The notes under the pieces are model-generated. The model saw only the letters and a program-made list of their open reading frames with translations. It was not told the origin of the DNA and searched no databases. Below are positions 42,559 to 51,860 of a stretch of 64,000 nucleotides of DNA, in pieces. The translations under genes and the position numbers were made by a program. This DNA comes from Ariolimax columbianus (Eukaryota > Mollusca > Gastropoda > Stylommatophora > Arionidae), in NCBI GenBank assembly GCA_036924085.1, contig JAVGWX010000018.1, positions 22,345,964 through 22,409,963 of the forward strand, read 5' to 3'. Each line of letters begins with the position of its first letter. The stretch's first letter is position 1.

Positions 42559-43140
42559 GAATTTGCTCTTTTGAGTGCCCTGAAAGGGCGTTAGTTGGCG
42601 GGTTGTAGAAGCTTTCTTCACATCCCGAGCGAGCTGATCAAAGTGTACTGAATCCTCCAGGCGGTTGTGCTATGCTTGGCTGCATCTGCGTGATGCTCAC
42701 TACTAAGGGGATCACGTTGATCCACACCTCGTCAGCTAGAATGCCTTGAAAACTGTATGTTTTCAGAGAATGCTAGTAGGAAGAGAGGCAGTGATCTTGG
42801 TCAGTGTATTGTGCATGACCCTGGCAGGACGTCCTCGTCAGTATATTGTACCTGGCCCTGACACGACGTCCTGGTCAGTATGTTGTGCCTGACCCTGACA
42901 CGACGTACTGGTCAGTATATTTGATATGACCCCGACACGACGTCCTGGCCAGTATGTTGTACCTGACCTTGACACGACGTACTGGTCAGTATGTTGTACC
43001 TGACCCATACACGACGTACTGGTCAGTATGTTGTACCTGACCCTGACACGACGTCGTTGCCAGTATTATGTTTCTGACCCTGACACGACGTCCTGGCCAG
43101 TATGTTGTGCCTGACTGGACTAGCGTCTCAGTTCCCCCGA
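42555..43140 (-). mobile_element. REP-G copy 4 with nine-unit 37-bp core
   Basis: Minus strand: 5' edge GAGACGCTAGTCCAGTCAGG (43130 region), a core of about nine 37-bp units (42797-43115; GGTCAGTATGTTGTGCCTGA, CCCTGACACGACGTCCT on plus), body (42770-42590) with CGGTTGTGCTATGCTTGGC and GATGCTCACTACTAAGGGGA on plus, then the tail, which has expanded into the 39-bp array. This is the longest REP-G copy. Confidence 0.83.
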
Positions 43141-43639
43141 TCTTCTGATAACTACCAATATCATTACCGTGTTTAGCGCAATTCCAGAGGTCACAGAGAC
43201 GATTTAAAGGGTAGGAATAAAGGTTGTTTGCCCATGCAGTCACCACGTACTAAGAGATAACTCTATATTTTACCTCCGACAGAAACAAATACGATATTTA
43301 GACCGAATGTCACCGTAGTCCAAAAGGGGAGCAAACAATAGTAATACTGTAACCTACCGTGCATGTGATATGAGACGACTGAGGAGGGTCAGACATGGGG
43401 TTGGCTACCGCGTCCTGTAGTAACGCTAAGCTATTCAAAAATAGGTATACTGAGGTCAACGTTTCCTGACTTGGCGTGTATTTGATAGAGGGAGTTGAAA
43501 AAAACAAACTTTGATTCATTGATTGATTGATTACCGGGGTATGGAAGGTATATACGAAGTAAGTATAGCAACAGGGTCCACGATGTAGCATTGTGCCCCG
43601 GCTGACCGCAGACAGCGACATAACTGCCCGCTTACATAT
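43141..43639. other. No recognisable feature
   Basis: Unique sequence with short TTGATTGATTGATTG near 43518. No domain seen. Confidence 0.4.
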
Positions 43640-44072
43640 GGGTCAGTAAACCACACATGACCAAGACCATGTTTCGTATCCAAGAGACGGGATCAAGACG
43701 CTAAGCTGCACATTAGCTGCAGTGGTCAGCGACCCATAGCTGACTGCTAGCGTCAGGGCCAGCGAACCATAGCTGCCAAGACCCTTCTACACCTCCACGC
43801 CGTGATCCTGGATAACAGGCTGCAGCAGGGCAGACTGGCTAAGGAGAAGGGATCGAAGAGGGAATGCTAACCCAGTACTACAAAAATGCTTGCTGAAGTC
43901 GGATGTGTTGGACCGAAAGATGCAAATATCGCAGTCAAGCTGTAAACTACGACACTACGCATTCCGTTCTCTTGATTACATTCTGCTACTTGAGCCCTTT
44001 CAGGGTTTGGTAGCGGGAGATTGAGAACGAACGCAGAAAAAGAAGAAGAAGAAGAAGAAGAAGAAGAAGAAG

Positions 44073-44100
<28 letters not shown>
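43640..44100 (+). mobile_element. SINE-C body with 60-bp GAA tail
   Basis: Plus-strand body: GGATCAAGACGCTAAGCTGC, GTGGTCAGCGACCCATAGCT, GTGATCCTGGATAACAGGCT, GCTGAAGTCGGATGTGTTGG, AAATATCGCAGTCAAGCTGT, GGTAGCGGGAGATTGAGAAC, then a pure GAA run (44038-44100). The tRNA head is missing or unrecognisable. Confidence 0.87.
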
Positions 44101-44104
<4 letters not shown>

Positions 44105-44285
44105 TCCAAGAGACGGTCCTGGAAAAATGTAGTCTGGCTAAGATAATAGGGATCACACAGGGAATGCAAACTTGGTCCCAAAAATGCCTTCATGAAACCG
44201 AATGTGTTAGGCTGAAAGACGCAGATATCACAGCCTTCCTGTTAACTACGATATAACGTTACTTTCTGGACGAACATCGAAGAAG
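44101..44285 (+). mobile_element. SINE-C second partial copy in tandem
   Basis: Starts inside the family at GTATCCAAGAGACGG and repeats ACACAGGGAATGCAAAC, CGAATGTGTTAGGCTGAAAG and CGCAGATATCACAGCC, ending in a GAA-rich tail. Head-to-tail arrangement with the preceding copy. Confidence 0.75.
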
Positions 44286-45418
44286 AAGAAAAAGACGAGG
44301 AAGAGCAAGAAGAAAAAGAGGAAGAGGTAATGGAGGAGGAGGAAAAAGAGAAGAAGAAGGCAAAGAAGAAGAAAATGAAGAAGAAGAAGAAGAAGAAGGA
44401 CAACAACAAAAACAACAATACAACAAGAACATCAAAAACAAGAACAACAAGGACAAGAACAGCAATACAATAACAATACAACAACAAAAACAACAACAAC
44501 AAGAACAACAATACAAGCACAAGAACAACAATACAACAACAAAAACAACAAGAACAAGAACAACAATACAACAACAAGAACAACAAGAACAAGAACAACA
44601 ATACAAGCACAAGAACAACAATACAACAACAAAAACAACAAGAACAAGAACAACAATACAACAACAAGAACAACAAGAACAAGAACAACAATACAAGCAC
44701 AAGAACAACAATACAACAACAAGAACAACAAGAACAAGAACAACAATACAACAACAAGAACAACAAGAACAAGAACAACAATACAACAACAAAAACAACA
44801 AGAACAAGAACAACAATACAAGCACAAGAACAACAATACAACAACAAGAACAACAAGAACAAGAACAACAATACAAGCACAAGAACAACAATACAACAAC
44901 AAAAACAACAAGAACAAGAACAACAATACAACAACAAGAACAACAAGAACAAGAACAACAATACAAGCACAAGAACAACAATACAACAACAAGAACAACA
45001 AGAACAAGAACAACAATACAACAACAAGAACAACAAGAACAAGAACAACAATACAACAACAAAAACAACAACAACAAGAACAACAATACAACAACAAGAA
45101 CAACAAGAACAAGAACAACAATACAAGCACAAGAACAACAATACAACAACAAGAACAACAAGAACAAGAACAACAATACAACAACAAGAACAACAAGAAC
45201 AAGAACAACAATACAACAACAAAAACAACAACAACAAGAACAACAATACAAGCACAAGAACAACAATACAACAACAAAAACAACAACAACAAGAACAACA
45301 ATACAAGCACAAGAACAACAATACAACAACAAAAACAACAACAACAAGAACAACAATACAACAACAAGAATAACAAGAACAAGAACAACAAGAACAAGAA
45401 CAAGAACAAGAAGAAGAT
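44286..45418. repeat. AAC/AAG trinucleotide array
   Basis: A left GAA-rich part (44280-44400), then about 1 kb of ACAACAAGAACAACAATACA-type composite units including TACAAGCACAAGAACAACAA blocks. Everything is built of triplets, so three antisense frames remain open as Cys-, Val-, Leu- and Phe-rich strings; these are not proteins. It grows out of the GAA tail of the preceding SINE-C. Confidence 0.96.
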
Positions 45419-46059
45419 AGACAACAAATCGCTCGTCTGTTATCACTATATGACTCCCAAACAACGTCAATTGCCGGAATGTGCCGTAACAAGGAGATAG
45501 GCCCTGTCCAGTATATCTTTATGAACCAAATTACATGTCCATTGCATTCTCAGCATAATTCTATCAAACCATTGTGGCTTCCAGTGTTCTGCTTCTCATC
45601 CTAATGATTATCCATGGTGTACGTCAAGATGACAGGACTGTCTCTATATAAAACGTAATAACTCTCTTTTCACCTCCAATGGCACAGATTTCTTGCAATG
45701 AAAGCTTTTCTCATTCTGAAAAGCTCTATTTGCCTAGGATGGTTTTATTGTTTTTCTCTAAGCTGTATTTGCCATCTGATAGAATTAGAATGCCTCTATT
45801 TGTAATCTATATACAAATTTTTTCTCTCGATCGTCTCGATGACTAAGGCGCAGTGTGTTCTACTGTGGTTGGCGCCTGGTGATAAAATGTGCCCGACTTG
45901 CGAACGATTACTTTAATGTGCTTACCTTACACAGGGGTACAACCTTTCTGTTTCAAGGAAAATTTGGATGTGCACCTTACCACAGACCGCTTCGCCACGC
46001 CCTCCCTACCCTGACTAGTCTTAATATTAACTCATTTACCATGATACCGCCTTTGGGAG
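45419..46059. other. No recognisable feature
   Basis: Mixed sequence. A plus frame at 45855-46076 has no domain. Confidence 0.4.
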
Positions 46060-46180
46060 AATTCCTCTCAGTTTAATCAAAGAATGCTGGTGAATGGATC
46101 CCAGACCAGGTAACCAGACTCCAGAATACGTGCCCACCTCAATCAAATCCGTACAAATAGAACAGGCCAGTCAGTCCCAT
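46060..46180 (+). repeat. Dispersed repeat REP-H, copy 2
   Basis: AATCAAAGAATGCTGGTGAA, GATCCCAGACCAGGTAACCA, GACTCCAGAATACGTGCCCA and TCAATCAAATCCGTACAAAT pair with 37115-37215. Confidence 0.65.
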
Positions 46181-46411
46181 GGCGCTGGAAGGACACGGCA
46201 TCAACAGGGTGGTCCCTATTGCATATTTGACCAGTCTCCGAGAGAAGTACCAGAAATGCTATACCACAACCTGATACGTGTGAATAGAAAGGGGCATTTC
46301 AGAAATATATCGTGTCAATAGACGACGTGATTCGACATTTTCGTCCGTCCGTTAGACACAAAACAAAGGAAATGAGAATATATAACACACACAAAATACA
46401 CAAAAAAGGTT

Positions 46412-46482
46412 TATAATAATAATGACAATAACTATAACAATTATAATAGTTATAATAATAATAATAGGTATAATAATAATAA
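46412..46482. repeat. AAT-rich microsatellite
   Basis: ATAATAATAATGACAATAAC and TAATAATAATAATAGGTATA. Confidence 0.92.
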
Positions 46483-46680
46483 GTGGTCTGCCCGGTTCTT
46501 TGTTTATGACAAAGACAGGACAAGAATAGCACCACTGCCCCACAGAGAAAATGTCGTAAGAGGCGACTGTGTTAGATGACTTAACACTGGCCATGGTTAG
46601 GTGGTTTGTTAAGAGCAACATAGATGACACCTAACAGGCTACAGGTTTATTTTGCTCTAGTGTTTGACTCTATTAAGATG

Positions 46681-46685
<5 letters not shown>
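46483..46685. other. Possible further dispersed repeat
   Basis: Contains AATGTCGTAAGAGGCGACTG, a phrase I associate with molluscan interspersed repeats. There is no second copy here, so this is only a hint. Confidence 0.3.

Positions 46686-46766
<81 letters not shown>
46686..46766. repeat. (TA)n microsatellite
   Basis: TA run with one AA interruption. Confidence 0.97.
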
Positions 46767-46769
<3 letters not shown>

Positions 46770-46829
46770 ACATACATATATACATACATATACACAAAAG
46801 AGTTATTTCACAATCATAGATCATTATGG

Positions 46830-46904
46830 GATCTTACATAAAACCTCAAATAAACAAAGTTCTTATTCTCAAGTAAATACACAAATAGATGAGTTTATAT
46901 GTAA
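46830..46904. repeat. 75-bp direct repeat flanking REP-F, left
   Basis: TTACATAAAACCTCAAATAA, TCTCAAGTAAATACACAAAT and AGATGAGTTTATATG are repeated with changes at 47650-47722, on the other side of REP-F copy 2. Confidence 0.75.
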
Positions 46905-47613
46905 TAATAGTTGTCCATCACAAGTGATGAAGACCACTCTCTTTGTTCAGCCGTGTGGACAGTCGTAGCTCTTGCTGTGTCCGCTGAAATGGGTGACTTG
47001 CGCTGTGATTTGGATTAAAGTGAGGAAGAAACTGCGCCTTTTGTCAACCTCACTCACAGAGCCTAAGCTACCTTTTGCCAGTGGCAAGACATTCATCGAG
47101 ACGACTGGAGATAGCATAGGATGCAGATTTTGCCTCAGGGTTACCACCGAAGTCTTTCCGTAAACATGTAACCCGCAGGGTAGAAAGGTGGGATGGCATC
47201 TAACGCAGTTTGTCGTGCCTTTTCGATAACCACAAGAGGTCGTATTGACAACACTCAGCGTGTGAGTGAGTCTGGCATCTCTCCCCAGCTGTATTCAGCT
47301 CATCATAGTAGCATCTAAAATTTCCACACGCCAAATTCGTGAAGGTGAACCGGCAGAACTAACCCGTGAAATACGACACAGGTATAAGCGTAGCTCCATT
47401 CAGCCGGCGTTCAGACCAGGATAAACGGATGGAAGAAATCACAAAAAAAGATCGAAATAATAAGTCCCGACGGAAAACAACACCCCGTTTCCGTGAACAC
47501 AAGTGTAAGTCGTCGACTAGTGTGAATTCCAGGCAAAGCCGTGGTCTGGCGGCATCCATAATGACCCAAAACAGTAGAGAAATGTAGACTCGCAGCCAGT
47601 TATGGCGCCATCT
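46905..47613 (-). mobile_element. REP-F copy 2, inverted
   Basis: Near-identical complement of 19890-20603. It starts (minus) AGATGGCGCCATAACTGG at 47613 and ends GACAACTATTA at 46905. Small differences include GGGTGTTGT for GTGGTGTAT and GCCGAACGC for GTCTGGACGC regions. I see no simple target duplication directly at the ends; instead, a 75-bp direct repeat plus a TA tract lies on both sides. Confidence 0.87.
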
Positions 47614-47649
47614 TTGCCAGATGTAAATACCGCATATAAAAGAATGGTT

Positions 47650-47722
47650 TCTTATTTACATAAAATATCAAATAAAAATGTTCTTGAGTAAATGCATAAA
47701 TAGATGAGTTTTAATGTGTGTG
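47650..47722. repeat. 75-bp direct repeat flanking REP-F, right
   Basis: Matches 46830-46904: TTACATAAAATATCAAATAA, CTTGAGTAAATGCATAAATA, GATGAGTTTTAATG. Confidence 0.75.
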
Positions 47723-47724
47723 TG

Positions 47725-47791
<67 letters not shown>
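47723..47791. repeat. (TA)n microsatellite
   Basis: TGTGTGTATATG followed by a long TA run, mirroring the TA tract at 46686-46766. Confidence 0.97.
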
Positions 47792-47794
<3 letters not shown>

Positions 47795-48089
47795 TTTATA
47801 TGTAGAAACTTGAATTCTGATATAACAACTCTGTTTTAACATTTCGTACTATTCAGGTAAGTTTGGTGGCCAGTGCTTACAACGATTGCTTCTCCTGGCA
47901 AAGATGTCTGCTCCAATACCCGGTCTTAAGCTCTGGTCTATCAAGCATGAAATGCATTCATGACGCAAAGCTTGATTATGCAGGGCGACGAGTACGGAGG
48001 ACTTGTTATAACACCTCAAAGGAAGATGTACCTGGTGCAATAGCGTATCTAACACTTCACCCCTGATGGCAGTTACTGTCAAAAAAGCC
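47792..48089. other. No recognisable feature
   Basis: Unique sequence. The minus frame 47849-48103 has no domain. Confidence 0.4.
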
Positions 48090-48596
48090 ACTTCACATTT
48101 CAATCTTTTTCAATATCAATCATTCTTGTTATGTTTGCAAGCCTTTTCAATATCAATCATTCTTGTTATGTATGCAAGCCTTTTCAATATCAATCATTCT
48201 TGTTATGTTTGCAAGCCTTTTGGCTTTTCCATATCAATCATTCTTGTTATGTTTGCAAGCCTTTTTAATATTAATCATTCTTGTTATGTTTGCAAGCCTT
48301 TTCAATATCAATCATTCTTGTTATGTATGCAAGCCTTTTCAATATCAATCATTCTTGTTATGTTTGCAAGCCTTTTGGCTTTTCCATATCAATCATTCTT
48401 GTTATGTTTGCAAGCCTTTTTAATATCAATCATTCTTGTTATGTTTGCAAGCCTTTTCAATATCAATCATTCTTGTTATGTTTGCAAGCCTTTTCAATAT
48501 CAATCATTCTTGTTATGTTTGCAAGCCTTTTCAATATCAATCATTCTTGTTATGTTTGCAAGCCTTTTCAATATCAATCATTCTCGTTATGTTTGC
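48090..48596. repeat. 37-bp minisatellite unrelated to the REP-G core
   Basis: TTTTCAATATCAATCATTCT followed by TGTTATGTTTGCAAGCC; CATTCTTG at 48121 and 48158. About 13 units; two units have an extra TTGGCTTTTCC, and the block containing that insertion is itself duplicated. Confidence 0.95.
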
Positions 48597-48932
48597 AAAC
48601 ACACACACGCTGTATTGCGAGTATTGGTTTATATTTAGCTGATGGGAAATTTGTGCGCAAAAATGAGCCAACAACTAAATTTTTATAAATTTTCATCAGT
48701 CATTTTTTATGCAAAATTGAGGCGGAGCACATGAGTGTGAATCTCAACAAATAATCGAGAATATTATATCTGCAAAATTACTTAACGTGTTTCCAGCATC
48801 AAGTGGTTTCTGGTGTCCAGGGCACGCTGAACGGCGTATTTTATGCGCCAGTTCAATGACATAATCTTATAGTTTAACTTTTTACAACCTAAGCCTTGAA
48901 ACGGGAAATGCGTATTCATAAGATCAGGGATT
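48597..48932. other. No recognisable feature
   Basis: AT-rich sequence without a supported gene. Confidence 0.35.
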
Positions 48933-48934
48933 TA

Positions 48935-49255
48935 CAAGGGGCTTGTTTATAAGTCTTTACCCTGACTATGAAGGAGTAGGAGGAAAAAGTTGAAATTGGC
49001 ACATATGTAGCTCATTCAATTTGTACTGGACTTGAGAAGTATGAATTTCCCTCCTTGACGGGTTTACCCGGTGTGGTGCATGACGCAACACACTTTATTG
49101 ACCGGATCTGCTACTATAACGGGTTGTCAGAACAATGGAAAAATAGAGGCCAGAACTGTGATAAAATTCTTGATTTGCATGGAAAAACACCTACAGAAAT
49201 ACACACAGAAATGTAACCAGTGTTTGAGGAATTCTGCCCTTCGCATGTTTCGTAA
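48935..49255 (+). mobile_element. mariner 5' fragment, same family as 3012-4319
   Basis: TA at 48933-48934, then the terminal repeat CAAGGGGCTTGTTTATAAGT and CTTTACCCTGACTATGAAGG. The 5' untranslated part and the first codons (AACAATGGAAAAATAGAGGC, ATTCTTGATTTGCATGG) match the copy at 3012. It breaks off near 49255 with no right terminal repeat. An early stop and deletions in the coding start make it a relic. Confidence 0.85.
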
Positions 49256-49552
49256 CATGGGGGTTATTAAATGTGCACATGTATGTATAAGTGGGCATAT
49301 GCGTTTGTAAGATGACCTGGGTGCGTTGTTCGCCTGCCCGGTAAACGTATCTCAAAGCAGACGCTGTAACGTAAGCTCAAGACAGGCAGAAAGACACTGA
49401 AAGTGTCAGAACGGTTTCAACATTGCCCTTACTTCCAGAAAGACACTTGGACAAAACGTCTGGCCCACTACCATAACACAAGGTGCTCGCATCGATAAAT
49501 GCAGTATAATCGCTGAGCCACAAAGAAAACAGCTACCGGAAAGGACATAATG
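49256..49552. other. No recognisable feature
   Basis: Unique sequence between two mariner relics. Confidence 0.35.
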
Positions 49553-49554
49553 TA

Positions 49555-49769
49555 CGAGGCGTGTTCAAATGAAACCGGACCTAACTGCACCAAGCGAACA
49601 TACGTACGATGCGCATGATGACGTTCCTTCTGGTGTAAACGGCACATACAAACATGGTGAATGTGATACGGAATCCGTCCAGATTTGATCAGCCAGCGGT
49701 GATTCAGTTTCTAACAGCTGAAGAATGTCGACCAGTGGACATTCATCGCAGTATGCAGGCAGTGCATGG
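49555..49769 (+). mobile_element. mariner 5' fragment of a second lineage
   Basis: TA at 49553-49554 is followed by CGAGGCGTGTTCAAATGAAA, a mariner-type terminal repeat different from the one at 3012. A start codon at 49654 leads to VIRNPSRFDQPAVIQFLTAE then ECRPVDIHRSMQAVHGDK, the start of a mariner helix-turn-helix domain. The frame is cut at about 49769, where SINE-A sequence begins. Confidence 0.75.
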
Positions 49770-50250
49770 TGACAAAAGAGTGTTTCAAGCGGCCTCTGGT
49801 CTCAAGAGAGGTAAGACCAGAGTGCCTGCGTCCTGAATTACCTCCAGTCGTCTTGACTTATGTCTTGCCACCGGCACAAGGTAGCTCGCAGCCAGAGAAT
49901 GAGGTTGATGACCATCGCAGTTTTTCCTTCACTATAATCAAAATGCAGCGCAACTTACATCATCGCGGTAAAACTGATGTCATCATGGCGGTAAAACTGA
50001 TGTCATCATCGCGGTAAAACTGATGTCATCATCGCGGTAAAACTGATGTCATCATCGCGGTAAAACTGATGTCATCATCGCGGTAAAACTGATGTCATCA
50101 TGGCGGTAAAACTGATGTCATCATCGCGGTAAAACTGATGTCATCATCGCGGTAAAACTGATGTCATCATGGCGGTAAAACTGATGTCATCATCGCGGTA
50201 AAACTGATGTCATCATCGCTTGCGATTGGAAAATAATTATTACGGATTTA
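49770..50250 (+). mobile_element. SINE-A copy 4 with internal 23-bp expansion
   Basis: Enters the family at GTGTTTCAAGCGGCCTCTGG and runs through TTACCTCCAGTCGTCTTGAC, TGTCTTGCCACCGGCACAAG and CGCAGTTTTTCCTTCACTAT to CAGCGCAACTTACATC. There the tail word AAAACTGATGTCATCATCGC is repeated about 11 times (49957-50218) before the normal tail end CATCATCGCTTGCGATTGG. The tRNA head is missing. Confidence 0.85.
49957..50218. repeat. 23-bp minisatellite in the SINE-A tail
   Basis: CATCGCGGTAAAACTGATGT plus CAT, about 11 units, with CATGGCGG variants at regular intervals. Other SINE-A copies have this segment once. Confidence 0.94.
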
Positions 50251-50379
50251 GAAGCACCCAGGCTTTCACACTTCAGCCCAGTGCCATGTAATGTTACTTG
50301 TATGGGTTTTTAGTTGTTGTTTAGTGCCACACAAAGTGTTCCTATCGTTGAGCGCCGACCACTCAAAGAAATGATGATC
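50251..50379. other. Short unique spacer
   Basis: Nothing recognised. Confidence 0.35.
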
Positions 50380-51045
50380 AAAGGTTTGCACTATCCCAGA
50401 GCCAACAACAACTTAATGTCAATGCTCTATCCCAGAGCCAACGACAACTTAATGTCAATGCTCTATCCCAGAGCGAACAACAACATATTGTGAATGCTAT
50501 ATCCCAGAGCCAATAACACCTTATTGAGAATGCACTATCCCAGAGCCAACGATAACTTAATGTCAATGCTATATCCCAGAGCCAACAACAACATATTGTG
50601 AATGCTATATCCCAGAGCCAACAACTTATTGCGAATTCTCTATCCCAGAGCCAATAACACCTTATTGTGAATGCACTATCCCAGAGCCAACAACAACATA
50701 TTGTGAATGCTCTATTCCAGAGCCAACGATAACGTATTGTGAATGCTCTATTCCAGAGCCAACGATAACTTATTGTGAATGCTCTATTCCAGAGCCAACG
50801 ATAACTTATTGTGAATGCTCTATTCCAGAGCCAACGATAACTTATTGTGAATGCTCTATTCCAGAGCCAACGATAACTTATTGTGAATGCTCTATCCCAG
50901 AGCCAACGATAACTTATTGTGAATGCTCTATCCCAGAGCCAAGGATAACTTATTGTGAATGCTCTATCCCAGAGCCAACAACAACCAATTGTGAATGCTC
51001 TATCCCAGAGCCAACAACACCTTATTGCAAATGCGTTATTGCGCC
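50380..51045. repeat. 36-bp minisatellite
   Basis: CTCTATCCCAGAGCCAACGA followed by TAACTTATTGTGAATG, about 18 units. The minus strand stays open (YRWLWNRAFTIS repeats) because 36 is a multiple of three; a few units lose or gain three bases without breaking the frame. Confidence 0.95.
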
Positions 51046-51848
51046 TAATGTTTATACGATACATTTATATAATTACCTACTAATAGTGTGTATGAGATGT
51101 CTCAAACACGCAGCAAGCCGTATCCTACAAACACGCAGTATGATGATGGGCGTTTCAAAGTAGATTGAGATAAAAATCATTAGATGAGAATTCATTACAC
51201 AAAATTCCACCAAGAAATGAAGAAAGGAATTTTTTTAAATTGCATTAAATTAAAGATCAGCAATAGTCATTAAAAAAACCCAAATGATCAAATGTGAAGA
51301 TACATTAAAGTAGGGCGAGTTTAGCAGATGATCTTGGCAGAATGTCTTAAAATGCGACAAAAGAGGGTGGGGATAAGGCAGACATCGTGAATGGATTATT
51401 GCTTCGAAACCGCCACTGCATTTTATTGTATGTAGGTTTCTTTAACAGAGATTGTGAGGGAACCCACTCTAGTGTATGACTTAAGCTTCAATAACTGGAG
51501 TGAAAGAGGGGTCAAATGCACTGTCGGAAATATCATTTAATACGAGACCATTTTCTAGAGTTGTCTTCCTTAGACGTTTTGGGAACGTGAGTTATTGCTC
51601 CTTTACTGCTTCTTGTAAATGGGGGATATTGTTTCTAGGTATTTCTTCCAACCCGAAAAAGGTTACTGGAAACGCTGGAGGACTATATGAATAGCGGGGT
51701 GTGCAAACCCATGAGTTTGATAATCCTCTACCCTAGAGTTAATATAGGTCATAACGTACTACCACTGCCTTATGTATGTGAACCGTGGACATTGAATAAA
51801 CACAAACACATTCTTCTCTCACCTTTTTCAATTCGTTTTCTCTGTTTT
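51046..51848. other. No recognisable feature
   Basis: AT-rich sequence. The right edge (51800-51860, TTCAATTCG, TTTTCTCTG, TTTTGCTCGTT) looks like diverged units of the satellite that follows the LINE. Confidence 0.4.
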
Positions 51849-51860
51849 GCTCGTTCAAAA
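51849..51860. repeat. LINE-R target-site duplication, left
   Basis: GCTCGTTCAAAA, identical to 54912-54923. Confidence 0.93.

Noticed and set aside
44242..45492. Three overlapping antisense frames of 330-416 residues rich in Cys, Val and Leu
   Set aside because: All derive from the AAC/AAG triplet array; no start context or domain.
48090..48596. Relation of this 37-bp array to the REP-G 37-bp core
   Set aside because: Same period, but the unit sequences do not align; the shared length appears coincidental.
50378..51064. 228-residue Trp-rich repeat protein on minus
   Set aside because: Translation of the 36-bp array only; the frame ends with the array.
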